From positions 1 to 32,531 of the forward strand of contig CAKPVT010000022.1 of the NCBI GenBank assembly GCA_934196125.1: DNA of 32,531 nucleotides, written 5' to 3'. This document shows, piece by piece, positions 15,690-23,793 of the stretch; the first letter of the stretch is position 1; each line of letters begins with the position of its first letter. The position numbers and the translations under genes were made by a program. The notes beneath the pieces were generated by a model. The model saw only the letters and a list, made by a program, of their open reading frames with translations. It had not been told where the DNA came from and did no database searches. The stretch comes from an uncultured Streptococcus sp. (GTDB lineage Bacteria > Bacillota > Bacilli > Lactobacillales > Streptococcaceae).

Positions 15690-16928
15690 ATGATTGAAAC
15701 AAGCAAGCGTCAGGAGCGTGTTATTTTACTAGGTGTTGAGTTGCCAGAGACGGAAAATTTTGAGATGTCAATGGAAGAAATAGCTTCTCTAGCTAAGACG
15801 GCAGGGGCAGAAGTTGTCTCTTCTTATCGTCAAAAGCGTGAAAAATACGACAGTAAGTCTTTGATTGGTTCCGGTAAATTAGCCGAGATTAAAGCGATTG
15901 TGGAGGTTGATGAGATTGACACCGTTATTGTCAATGACCGCCTGACTCCTCGGCAAAATGTCAACTTGGAAGTTGAACTTGGTGTCAAAGTGATTGACCG
16001 TATGCAGTTAATTCTGGATATTTTTGCCATGCGGGCACGTAGTCATGAGGGGAAATTGCAAGTTCATCTCGCTCAGCTCAAATACATGTTGCCACGTCTT
16101 GTTGGACAAGGGGTTATGTTGAGCCGACAAGCTGGTGGTATCGGTAGCCGTGGTCCTGGTGAAAGTCAATTGGAACTTAATCGCCGCTCAATTCGTCATC
16201 AAATTTCAGATATTGAACGTCAACTAAAGGTTGTCGAAAAAAATCGTGAAACAGGTCGTGAAAAACGCACCGAATCACAAGTGTTTAAAATCGGTTTAAT
16301 TGGTTACACCAATGCTGGTAAATCAACGATTATGAACGTTTTAACCAATGATAAACAGTATGAAGCTGATGAATTATTTGCAACTTTGGATGCAATAACC
16401 AAACAAATTTATTTACAAAATCAATTTCAGGTGACGCTGACGGATACTGTTGGATTTATCCAAAATTTACCGACAGAGCTGGTTGTTGCGTTTAAGTCAA
16501 CTTTGGAAGAAAGTCGTAACGTTGACCTTTTGTTGCACGTTATTGATGCCAGTGATCCAAATCATGCGGAGCATGAAAAAGTGGTTTTGAATTTGTTAAA
16601 AGAGCTAGACATGCTAGATATTCCGCGCTTAGCTGTTTATAACAAAATGGATGTTGCGGAGCATTTGGTGGCAACGACTTTCCCAAATGTGCGTATTTCT
16701 GCGCATGATAAGGATGCTTGCACACTCTTACGCCGTTTGATTATCAATGAAATTCGTGAGATTTTTGAGCCATTTAGCATGCGTGTTCACCAAAGTCAGG
16801 CTTACAAACTGTATGAGTTAAATAAAATTACTTTGCTAGACCATTATGACTTTGCCCAAGAATACGAAATCATTACTGGCTACATCAATCCTAAAAATAA
16901 ATGGAGACTAGAAGAATTTTATGACTGA
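15690..16928 (+). CDS. hflX: ribosome-associated GTPase HflX
   Basis: A 412-aa Obg-HflX GTPase that binds the large ribosomal subunit and rescues or splits stalled ribosomes. The N-terminal HflX domain (about 10-195) contains the signature GGIGSRGPGESQLELNRR (149-166). The G domain has G1 GYTNAGKST (205-213), G3 DTVGF (252-256) and G4 NKMD (318-321). SD AAAGGGGTG precedes ATG 15690. The end overlaps the next gene by 8 bp, so the two are translationally coupled. Confidence 0.96.
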   Translation: MIETSKRQERVILLGVELPETENFEMSMEEIASLAKTAGAEVVSSYRQKREKYDSKSLIGSGKLAEIKAIVEVDEIDTVIVNDRLTPRQNVNLEVELGVKVIDRMQLILDIFAMRARSHEGKLQVHLAQLKYMLPRLVGQGVMLSRQAGGIGSRGPGESQLELNRRSIRHQISDIERQLKVVEKNRETGREKRTESQVFKIGLIGYTNAGKSTIMNVLTNDKQYEADELFATLDAITKQIYLQNQFQVTLTDTVGFIQNLPTELVVAFKSTLEESRNVDLLLHVIDASDPNHAEHEKVVLNLLKELDMLDIPRLAVYNKMDVAEHLVATTFPNVRISAHDKDACTLLRRLIINEIREIFEPFSMRVHQSQAYKLYELNKITLLDHYDFAQEYEIITGYINPKNKWRLEEFYD

Positions 16929-17559
16929 TTATATAAGCTTGGCTTTAAAATACGGTGGTTTTACATCACTCGATAAAGTTTATTTACAAAATACCTTGGA
17001 GCAGTTGACGGATGAGCAAAAACTTAGTTTTATCACACCGCCACCAAGTGTTATCAATGCTTATTTTGCGGAAATGTATCAAAAACAATCTCCAGAAGCC
17101 GCAACAGATTATTATTTTGAATTATCTAAAGAATTGCATTTGTTAAATGCTAACCCATCTTTTGATGAATACAAGCCCTTTATTCGCTTGAATTTATCAG
17201 GAAAATCATATGGTTTTACCTATGAAAATGACAAAGAAGTAGTGCGTGTTTTTTCTGAAAAGAATGAGGTGCTAGCTGTAGATGTTTTGTTTGAATTGGC
17301 GCAGGTTTTCCCACAATACAAGGTTTACGTGGAAGAAGGACACATAAAAATGTCAAAAATGGATTTTGATGAAGAAGTCCTTGAGGATCTAACGCCACAA
17401 GAAAGTTTGCTCAGCCATGTTTCAAAATTAAAAGGAAATGTGGTTAAGCTACAAAGCTTTAATCGTGATGAATTAGTAGAATTACTAGCTTACTACAAAG
17501 GACAAGTTTATTATACCTTTGACCAACGTGAATTCATCGCTTATGTAAAAGTACAGTAG
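16921..17559 (+). CDS. conserved streptococcal protein of unknown function
   Basis: A 212-aa acidic, soluble-looking protein with no signal peptide, membrane segment or catalytic motif I can name. It starts MTDYISLALKYGG and overlaps hflX by 8 bp. It ends 39 bp before rnz. This position between hflX and rnz is, as I recall, constant in streptococci, which suggests a housekeeping role. Some databases attach metabolic enzyme names to homologues, but the sequence shows nothing to support that. Confidence 0.85.
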   Translation: MTDYISLALKYGGFTSLDKVYLQNTLEQLTDEQKLSFITPPPSVINAYFAEMYQKQSPEAATDYYFELSKELHLLNANPSFDEYKPFIRLNLSGKSYGFTYENDKEVVRVFSEKNEVLAVDVLFELAQVFPQYKVYVEEGHIKMSKMDFDEEVLEDLTPQESLLSHVSKLKGNVVKLQSFNRDELVELLAYYKGQVYYTFDQREFIAYVKVQ

Positions 17560-17560
17560 A

Positions 17561-17598
17561 GGAAAGGAGATAAAAACTTCGGTTTTTATCATTATAGA
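17561..17598 (+). promoter_or_regulatory. SD - C(UUCG)G hairpin - start codon spacer of rnz
   Basis: The only Shine-Dalgarno sequence, GGAAAGGAG (17561-17569), is 29 nt from the rnz ATG (17599). Between them is a perfect 9-bp hairpin, GATAAAAAC (17569-17577) and GTTTTTATC (17582-17590), closed by a C-UUCG-G tetraloop, the most stable common RNA tetraloop. If the hairpin folds, the SD is brought to 8 nt (17591-17598) from the ATG, the ideal spacing. No T tract follows, so it is not a terminator. Confidence 0.7.
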
Positions 17599-18528
17599 AT
17601 GGAATTACAATTTTTGGGAACAGGAGCGGGTCAGCCATCAAAGTCACGTAATGTGTCAAGTTTGGTTTTGAAGCTACTTGATGAAATTAATGAGGTCTGG
17701 ATGTTTGACTGTGGCGAAGGCACACAGCGTCAGATTTTAGAAACAACAATTAAACCGCGTAAAGTTAAGCGCATTTTTATTACGCATCTACACGGAGACC
17801 ATATTTTTGGTTTGCCTGGATTTTTAGCTAGCCGAGCTTTTCAAGCTAACGAGGAACAAACAGCCCTTGAGTTTTATGGTCCTATTGGTATTCGTTCGTA
17901 TGTTTTAAATAGCTTGCGCTTGTCAGGAGCACGCTTGCCATACCGCATTCATTTCCATGAATTTGACGAGAATAGCCTTGGTAAGGTTATGGAAACTGAT
18001 AAATTTGTGGTTTACGCGGAAAAACTTGATCATACGATTTTCTGTATTGGTTATCGTGTGATGCAAAAAGATTTAGAAGGAACGCTTGATGCTGAGGCTC
18101 TGAAGGCTGCTGGTGTGCCTTTCGGACCGCTTTTTGGCAAAATCAAGAGTGGGCAAGATGTTGTTTTAGACGACGGAACAAAAATCATTGCTAAGGATTA
18201 CATTTCAGCACCGAAAAAAGGAAAAATTATTACCATTTTAGGTGACACACGTAAGACAGATGCTAGTGTTCGTCTTGGTTTGGGAGCTGATATTTTAGTT
18301 CACGAATCAACTTATGGTAAAGGTGATGAAAAAATCGCGCATGAACATGGTCATTCAACGAACATGCAAGCTGCTCAAATTGCCAAAGAGGCCTCAGCTA
18401 AAATGCTTTTGCTTAACCACATTAGTGCTCGTTTTCTTGGACGTGAGTGCAAACAAGTCGAAAATGACGCCAAAACAGTCTTTGAAAACACGCACCTTGT
18501 TAAAGATTTGGAAGAAATTAGCTTATGA
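17599..18528 (+). CDS. rnz: ribonuclease Z
   Basis: A 309-aa metallo-beta-lactamase-fold tRNA 3'-processing endonuclease that cuts after the discriminator base of CCA-less precursors. The zinc motif HLHGDH is at 63-68. Further features are FDCGEGTQRQIL, the flexible-arm region GLPGFLASRAF, GDTRKT, HESTYG and LNHISARF. The start MELQFLGTGAGQPSK is the standard family start, which fixes the ATG and makes the unusual ribosome-site spacing upstream real. The last 4 bp (ATGA) overlap the SDR gene. Confidence 0.96.
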   Translation: MELQFLGTGAGQPSKSRNVSSLVLKLLDEINEVWMFDCGEGTQRQILETTIKPRKVKRIFITHLHGDHIFGLPGFLASRAFQANEEQTALEFYGPIGIRSYVLNSLRLSGARLPYRIHFHEFDENSLGKVMETDKFVVYAEKLDHTIFCIGYRVMQKDLEGTLDAEALKAAGVPFGPLFGKIKSGQDVVLDDGTKIIAKDYISAPKKGKIITILGDTRKTDASVRLGLGADILVHESTYGKGDEKIAHEHGHSTNMQAAQIAKEASAKMLLLNHISARFLGRECKQVENDAKTVFENTHLVKDLEEISL

Positions 18529-19283
18529 GAATTATAGCCATTACAGGAGCAACAGGTGGTATTGCTCAAGAAATCATCAAACGTATCCCCAAAGACGATT
18601 ATGTGATTGCCTTGGGACGTGATTTAAAGAAATTAAAAACACATTATGGCAATCGTCCAAACACAGCTTGCTTTGCTCTTGATATGTCAAGCGATGTAGC
18701 GATTGCTGAAATGGTTGAAAAAATCTATGCTATCCATGGATGCGTTGATATTTTTATCAATAATGCTGGGTATGGAGATTTTAGTGATTTCGACACTTAT
18801 ACCACGGCGCAAATTCGTGACATGTTTGATATTAACACCTTTGCAACAATGACGTTTTCACGTTTAGTGGGCCAAAGGATGAAAGAAGCAGGGGAAGGTC
18901 ATATCATCAATATTGCTAGCATTGCAGGCTTGGTTGCTTCTGCCAAATCTTCTGTTTATTCTGCAACAAAATTTGCTGTGATTGGTTTTTCAAATGCTTT
19001 GCGACTAGAATTAGCTGATAGCAATGTTTACGTGACGACTGTCAACCCTGGACCGATTGCAACAAAATTTTTTGATAAAGCAGACCCATCAGGAGACTAT
19101 CTTAAAAGTGTTGGGTGGTTTGTTTTACAACCAGAATACGTTGCGAAACGCACCGTTGCTATTTTTGGCAAGAATAAGCGTGAGCTAAATATGCCTTGGT
19201 CGCTTGCGGCAGCTCACAAAGCTTATACACTTTTCCCAAGAATCGCAGATTTTCTAGCTAGAAAAGTATTTAATTACAAATAA
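18525..19283 (+). CDS. short-chain dehydrogenase/reductase
   Basis: A 252-aa classical SDR. NAD(P) motif TGATGGI (7-13), NNAG (79-82), catalytic Ser132 (NIASIAG), and Tyr145/Lys149 in YSATK are all present, as is the PGPIATKF loop. The substrate cannot be told from sequence; homologues are often labelled DltE-like or general oxidoreductases. Its start overlaps the rnz stop by 4 bp, and it is in the same operon as rnz and probably recJ. Confidence 0.92.
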   Translation: MRIIAITGATGGIAQEIIKRIPKDDYVIALGRDLKKLKTHYGNRPNTACFALDMSSDVAIAEMVEKIYAIHGCVDIFINNAGYGDFSDFDTYTTAQIRDMFDINTFATMTFSRLVGQRMKEAGEGHIINIASIAGLVASAKSSVYSATKFAVIGFSNALRLELADSNVYVTTVNPGPIATKFFDKADPSGDYLKSVGWFVLQPEYVAKRTVAIFGKNKRELNMPWSLAAAHKAYTLFPRIADFLARKVFNYK

Positions 19284-19324
19284 AACAAGCGTCGTTTCAA
19301 CTCTACATAAGAAGTGAGAAGTAA

Positions 19325-21532
19325 ATGATAACAAGTAAATACAATTGGAAAAATATTGAAAAAGAGCCAGATAATGGCTTTTTTGAGCTGACAAAAAAAG
19401 AAAAACTAACAGAATTAGCTAGTCAGATTCTTTATAGCCGAGGTGTTGATACGGCAGAAAAATTGACTCCATTTTTATCAACGGACTTGTCACAATTGCA
19501 TGACCCTTACCTTTTACATGACATGGATAAAGCGGTTGAGCGTATTCGCCAAGCCATTGAGAACTACGAGCAAATTTTGGTTTATGGTGATTATGATGCT
19601 GACGGAATGACTAGTGCCAGTATTATGAAAGAAGCCCTTGAAATGTTAGGCGCTGAAGCTCAAGTTTATCTGCCAAATCGTTTCACAGATGGTTATGGTC
19701 CCAATGAGTCGGTCTATAAATATTTCATTGAGCAGCAAAATGTTTCTTTGATTATTACGGTGGACAATGGCGTAGCAGGGAACGAAGCGATTGCCTACGC
19801 ACAAAGTCAGGGAGTAGATGTTATTGTGACAGACCACCACGGTTTGCCAGCAGAGCTACCAGAAGCATTTGCGATTGTGCACCCAGAACACCCAGAAGGT
19901 GATTATCCGTTCAAATATCTGGCTGGCTGTGGCGTTTCTTTCAAAGTCGCTTGTGCTTTGCTAGAATCTATTCCGACAGAAATGCTTGATCTGGTGGCAA
20001 TTGGAACAATTGCTGATATGGTGAGTTTGACTGATGAAAACCGTATTATGGTTAAAGTCGGACTTGAAATTCTGAAACAAACCGAACGCATTGGTCTGAT
20101 TGAATTGATGAAAGTCTCAGACGTGGATATGGCAGATGTCAATGAAGAAACGGTTGGTTTCAAAATTGCTCCGCAGCTAAATGCACTTGGTCGCCTAGAT
20201 GCCCCAAATCCTGCTGTCGAATTATTGACTGGATTTGATGATGAAGAAGCGCATAACATTGCCAAGATGATTAATGCTAAAAACGAAGAACGCAAGGAAA
20301 TTGTTCAGAAAATCTTCGATGAAGCCATGAGCATGGTTGATTTGGAAAAGCCAGTTCAAGTATTGGCTAAAGAAGGCTGGCACCCAGGCGTTTTAGGAAT
20401 TGTCGCAGGGCGTATTTTAGAACAAATCGCACAGCCAGTGATTGTTTTAAATATTGAAGATGGGCTTGCTAAAGGTTCAGCCAGAAGTATTGAGGCCATT
20501 AATATTTTCCATGCTCTTGATGAGCACCGCGGCTTATTTGAAGCCTTTGGTGGACATGCTGGTGCTGCTGGAATGACCTTGGTGACTGAAAATCTTGATA
20601 AAATATCACAAGTTTTGTGTGATTATATTGCTGAAAATGATATTGACTTATCACAGAAAAAAGAGCTTGTTATTGATGAGGTTCTGGAGCTATCAGAGAT
20701 TGACCTTGATACCATGCACAGTCTTGAAAAATTGGCACCATTTGGCATGGACAATCCAAAACCAGTCTTTGAAATTAAAGATTTTGTGGTGAAACAAGCA
20801 CGCACTATGGGGCAAAATGGTGCGCATTTAAAATTAAAAATTGCCCAAGGCACAACGGCAATTGACCTTGTTGCCTTTAATCAAGGACATCTGGCGCAGG
20901 AATTTCAACAAGCGCAAAATCTTTGCCTTGCAACAACCTTATCGATTAATAAGTGGAATGGGCAAACGACTGTTCAATTAATGTTGGAAGATGCGCGTGT
21001 TGAGGGTGTTCAGTTGATTGATATTCGCTCCAAAACGGCTAGCCTTCCAGAACGTGTTCCAGTATTGGCTGAAGATAGCACGGCAAATGAAGTTGTGGTG
21101 TTAGACATTCCTGATAAGGCTGAAGAATTGAAATCACTCTTTGTCGGTCGTCATTTTGAAGCCGTTTATTTTAAAAATCATATTAAACGTGCTTATTATC
21201 TGACAGGCTATGGCACACGTGACCAATTTGCTAAGCTTTATAAAACTATTTATCAATTCCCAGAATTTGATGTTCGCTACAAGTTGAAAGATTTGAGTCA
21301 ATACCTTAATATCCCTGATATTTTGCTCGTTAAAATGATTCAGATTTTTGATGAATTAGATTTTGTAACCATCACAGATGGTGTTATGGTCGTCAACAAA
21401 GATGCCCAGAAACGCAGTATTTCAGATAGCCAAATCTACCAAGACCTCAAACAACAAGTTAAATTCCAAGAGCTAATGGCGCTCGGAACCCCACAAGAAA
21501 TTTACGATTGGCTGACTGATGAAGATGACTAA
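19325..21532 (+). CDS. recJ: single-strand-specific 5'-3' exonuclease RecJ
   Basis: A 735-aa DHH-family exonuclease used in RecFOR recombination and mismatch repair. Motifs: VYGDYDADGMTS (86-97), TVDNGVAG, VTDHHGLP, the DHHA1 motif GGHAGAAGMT, then an OB-fold DNA-binding region (about 450-560). The last 170 residues form the extra C-terminal domain of Firmicutes RecJ. A start with GTGAG upstream sits 41 bp after the SDR gene, with a strong terminator after it. In many streptococci apt comes next; here 3.3 kb of other genes intervenes. Confidence 0.95.
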   Translation: MITSKYNWKNIEKEPDNGFFELTKKEKLTELASQILYSRGVDTAEKLTPFLSTDLSQLHDPYLLHDMDKAVERIRQAIENYEQILVYGDYDADGMTSASIMKEALEMLGAEAQVYLPNRFTDGYGPNESVYKYFIEQQNVSLIITVDNGVAGNEAIAYAQSQGVDVIVTDHHGLPAELPEAFAIVHPEHPEGDYPFKYLAGCGVSFKVACALLESIPTEMLDLVAIGTIADMVSLTDENRIMVKVGLEILKQTERIGLIELMKVSDVDMADVNEETVGFKIAPQLNALGRLDAPNPAVELLTGFDDEEAHNIAKMINAKNEERKEIVQKIFDEAMSMVDLEKPVQVLAKEGWHPGVLGIVAGRILEQIAQPVIVLNIEDGLAKGSARSIEAINIFHALDEHRGLFEAFGGHAGAAGMTLVTENLDKISQVLCDYIAENDIDLSQKKELVIDEVLELSEIDLDTMHSLEKLAPFGMDNPKPVFEIKDFVVKQARTMGQNGAHLKLKIAQGTTAIDLVAFNQGHLAQEFQQAQNLCLATTLSINKWNGQTTVQLMLEDARVEGVQLIDIRSKTASLPERVPVLAEDSTANEVVVLDIPDKAEELKSLFVGRHFEAVYFKNHIKRAYYLTGYGTRDQFAKLYKTIYQFPEFDVRYKLKDLSQYLNIPDILLVKMIQIFDELDFVTITDGVMVVNKDAQKRSISDSQIYQDLKQQVKFQELMALGTPQEIYDWLTDEDD

Positions 21533-21536
21533 AAAT

Positions 21537-21574
21537 AACCTCCTTGGAATATTATAGTTCCAAGGAGGTTTTTA
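21537..21574 (+). terminator. Rho-independent terminator after recJ
   Basis: 13-bp perfect stem, AACCTCCTTGGAA (21537-21549) with TTCCAAGGAGGTT (21558-21570), followed by TTTAATTT. Confidence 0.9.
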
Positions 21575-21656
21575 ATTTGTTGTTTTAAACTAAATTGAAT
21601 ATTAAGTTTTTTTATAAAAAATGTTAGTTTGGTATTTACTTTAGCTTTATTCTATG

Positions 21657-21706
21657 ATATATATATATATATGTACAATATAGTTATTATGTACAATATA
21701 GTTATT
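21657..21706 (+). repeat. (AT)8 microsatellite plus an 18-bp tandem duplication in a promoter region
   Basis: Alternating AT from 21657 to 21672 is followed by ATGTACAATATAGTTATT twice in tandem (21671-21688 and 21689-21706). Each copy carries a -10-like TACAAT. The block ends 20 bp before the GTG start of the next gene. Confidence 0.85.
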
Positions 21707-21725
21707 TACGAAAAGGAGACAAAAA

Positions 21726-22997
21726 GTGGATTCAAAGAATACGAATCAAAATGAAAAGAAAACAAATAAGTTTTCTGAGGTTGTTGGGAAAGCAAAATCA
21801 CAATGGAGTGGTTTAAGCCAAACGAAGAAAATCATCGCTGGAGTTGCTGGTGTTGTTGTAATTGGTGGAGTAGGAGTTGCTATTTATCAAGCTTCAACAG
21901 GGACTTCTGTTGCTAGTGCGGTATCTGGAAGTCCACTAAAAGTTACGGTTAATTCAGCCGATGTCATCGTACCAGACGACGCAGCAAAGGGCACTACCTA
22001 TGTTGCTTATAATGTTACTCTTGAAAATAAAGGTAGCGACAAAATTCAGATTTTATCGGAACCGCAACTAGTAGATGAAGACGGTGAAACACTATCAAGT
22101 GAATATGTCTATACATCAACAGATGATTTTAAGCCTATGGATCTTACTGGAGCAAGTCTAGGTAAAGGGAAGAAAAAAACTGGTTACCTTGTTTATAAAC
22201 TTGATCCAAAGGAAAGTAAAGATTATTCAATTGAAGCAGAGTGTATAGTAGACGATAGTTACAATAAAAAAGAAGCAGAACAATCACTTGCAAAAGTTAC
22301 AGTTACCGATAACCGAGATAAAATTGAACAATTAGCGTCTGATTATATTAACCAAGTATTTTTGGCTTCTCAATCAACATCAATTGGGCAATCAACTTCG
22401 GTAGGAGTTAAGGCATCGGATACAGCTCAAGTAACAAACTTGGCAAGTAAATCCGATAAGAAAAAAGATGATAAGAAAAAAGATGATGATTTCCAACTTG
22501 GAAATAATATCGAGGCAGATAAAGAATTATTTGTGAAACGTTTCAAAGAAGGATTAGGTTCAAGTTTTGATTACTTCACACCAAGTGATAGCGAAATGCA
22601 AACTTTTGTTAATCAATATATGGAAGCCAATGCCAAACGTGCACAAGTTAGTGTGTCTGTTGAAGAACTGTATCCAACTTCTGCAAAAGTAAAAGTTGAA
22701 TCTAAATCAATTGATCTTGGTAAAGTTGATATGAATGCTTTGCTTAACGATTACATTAAACAAGCAACTGGTAAAGATTTTTCTTCTGATGACGCAATAA
22801 TGCAGGATGCAGAAAAATATGTCTTTGCTAGTGTTCCAAGTCATTTGGATTCAACAGAATTAGCCGCAGAAACAGATGAAAATAGTATTTCGTTATCACT
22901 TAAAGATAAAAAATGGTCAGTGGATTCATCTGATAAAGATAGTAACTATGGTTATTCTGGTTTGCAAAGATCAATGTCAGGACATTTCTTCTATTAA
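21726..22997 (+). CDS. membrane-anchored extracellular protein of unknown function
   Basis: A 423-aa protein. The layout is a charged cytoplasmic N-terminus (1-34), one membrane segment (about 36-54, IIAGVAGVVVIGGVGVAIY), a beta-rich Ig-like domain (about 65-190, resembling the DUF4352/DUF5067 type: YVAYNVTLENKGSDKIQI), a Lys-Asp linker (about 240-253, two copies of DKKKD), and a C-terminal alpha/beta domain (255-410) that may be DUF5105-like. The start is GTG 21726 with AAGGAG 8 nt upstream. There is no lipobox or LPXTG. It is monocistronic, with a strong terminator after it. I do not know its function; a surface or stress-sensing role is only a guess. Confidence 0.83.
   Translation: MDSKNTNQNEKKTNKFSEVVGKAKSQWSGLSQTKKIIAGVAGVVVIGGVGVAIYQASTGTSVASAVSGSPLKVTVNSADVIVPDDAAKGTTYVAYNVTLENKGSDKIQILSEPQLVDEDGETLSSEYVYTSTDDFKPMDLTGASLGKGKKKTGYLVYKLDPKESKDYSIEAECIVDDSYNKKEAEQSLAKVTVTDNRDKIEQLASDYINQVFLASQSTSIGQSTSVGVKASDTAQVTNLASKSDKKKDDKKKDDDFQLGNNIEADKELFVKRFKEGLGSSFDYFTPSDSEMQTFVNQYMEANAKRAQVSVSVEELYPTSAKVKVESKSIDLGKVDMNALLNDYIKQATGKDFSSDDAIMQDAEKYVFASVPSHLDSTELAAETDENSISLSLKDKKWSVDSSDKDSNYGYSGLQRSMSGHFFY
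22455..22484 (+). repeat. 15-bp tandem repeat in the coding linker
   Basis: GATAAGAAAAAAGAT is present twice in perfect tandem (22455-22469, 22470-22484), coding DKKKD DKKKD. Copy changes would stay in frame, but the A6 runs inside could slip and shift the frame. Confidence 0.8.
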
Positions 22998-23012
22998 AAA
23001 TAGTGATTCATT

Positions 23013-23056
23013 AAAAACGGTTACGATAGGCGCAAGCTTATGGTGGCTGTTTTTTT
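23013..23056 (+). terminator. Rho-independent terminator after the membrane protein gene
   Basis: Long stem with several G-U pairs: 23014-23024 with 23043-23053, an inner stem ATAGG (23026-23030) with CTTAT (23037-23041), and a 6-nt loop. It runs straight into TTTTTTT. Confidence 0.75.
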
Positions 23057-23137
23057 CATTTTCCTAGGTCTCAAGGCTGATTTTTAATGTGTTAGCCGTT
23101 TTATTTAGTTTTGTTTAAGTAAAAGCCGTATGCTACT

Positions 23138-23146
23138 TGCTATAAT
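23138..23146 (+). promoter_or_regulatory. extended -10 promoter of the 72-aa gene
   Basis: TGCTATAAT gives a perfect TATAAT with the TGn extension, 49 bp before the start codon and after a terminator. It supports a separate transcript for the small gene. Confidence 0.6.
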
Positions 23147-23194
23147 CTTTGAAAGCAATGAGAGGAAAGAGCGAAGCTCTCTTGGTAAAGTAAT

Positions 23195-23413
23195 ATGCCT
23201 AATCATTTTGATCAAGAGCCTGGCGAACCTTGTGGTTTTGGCGGACCTCGTCCACCCCATCGCCTACCTTACTGTTATCGAAGAGGCGGATTTGGTCTTG
23301 GGAGTATTTTGTTAGCAGGTGCTTTGATTGGTAAATCTTCACTAAATCAAACGCAAAATACCACTAGAAAGACAAAAGACGTTACTAATGATGATGACGG
23401 TTTAGTTTGGTAA
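23195..23413 (+). CDS. small protein of unknown function
   Basis: A 72-aa ORF. The N-terminus is rich in Gly, Pro and Arg with two cysteines (Cys13, Cys27). A short hydrophobic stretch FGLGSILLAGALIG (33-46) and a polar tail ending DDDGLVW follow. I do not recognise a family. It has its own extended -10 promoter, and only a weak SD (GGTAAAG) 7 nt before ATG. A better GAGAGGAAAG lies farther upstream, next to an AGAGC-GAA-GCTCT hairpin (23168-23180). The overlapping ORF in another frame (23130-23315) has no such support. Confidence 0.5.
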   Translation: MPNHFDQEPGEPCGFGGPRPPHRLPYCYRRGGFGLGSILLAGALIGKSSLNQTQNTTRKTKDVTNDDDGLVW

Positions 23414-23467
23414 ATGACTAAAAAAGTAAGAATATCATATCGTTAATTATGTCATCATACAAAAAAG

Positions 23468-23507
23468 ATTCACCCAGACTCATAAAAGAGCTAGGTGAAT
23501 TTTTTTA
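23468..23507. terminator. bidirectional terminator
   Basis: ATTCACCCAG (23468-23477) pairs with CTAGGTGAAT (23491-23500) with one mismatch. Seven or more Ts follow on the plus strand, and AAAAAAG before it gives a T tract on the minus strand. It would end the small gene and the reverse-strand remnant. Confidence 0.75.
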
Positions 23508-23684
23508 TTTTCGATTTCTCAAACCGTCTTTTGGTGTGGTAAATGGGATACTGTCAGAAACTTGGGCGCTTGTGATACCCAATTCTGCCAAGGTTTCAAG
23601 GGATGGTTTGACATAGGTATCTTTTGGAAAGTTCTGTTTGACATCAATGGTGAATTTACCGCTGTAAACACTAAATGCTTGCAT
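23505..23684 (-). pseudogene. short reverse-strand ORF, probably the C-terminal remnant of a lost gene
   Basis: A 59-codon ORF reads MQAFSVYSGKFTIDV...SLETLAELGITSAQV...KDGLRNRK and stops at 23505, right before a terminator in its own direction. The residue use looks like real protein. There is no Shine-Dalgarno sequence or promoter at the ATG, and the start lies in the -35 region of the bile salt hydrolase promoter. I read it as the last 55-60 residues of a larger gene whose 5' part was deleted. I do not recognise the family. Confidence 0.5.
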
Positions 23685-23707
23685 TTAGTACAGATTAGTA
23701 CTATAAT
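23670..23707 (+). promoter_or_regulatory. bile salt hydrolase promoter with an operator-like palindrome
   Basis: -35 TTGCAT (23679-23684) and -10 TATAAT (23702-23707) are spaced 17 bp. A perfect palindrome, ACTAAATGC-TT-GCATTTAGT (23670-23689), covers the -35. Downstream, TTAGTAC occurs twice, 10 bp apart (23685-23691, 23695-23701), inside the spacer. This layout suggests regulation by a dimeric repressor. The regulator is unknown. Confidence 0.6.
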
Positions 23708-23793
23708 AAAAACCTAAAAATATCGAATTCCAAGACCTTGTTCGTGTTGTAATGGCTTGGTATTGTAGGAATTCTTGTTAATGGAGGTAGCGT

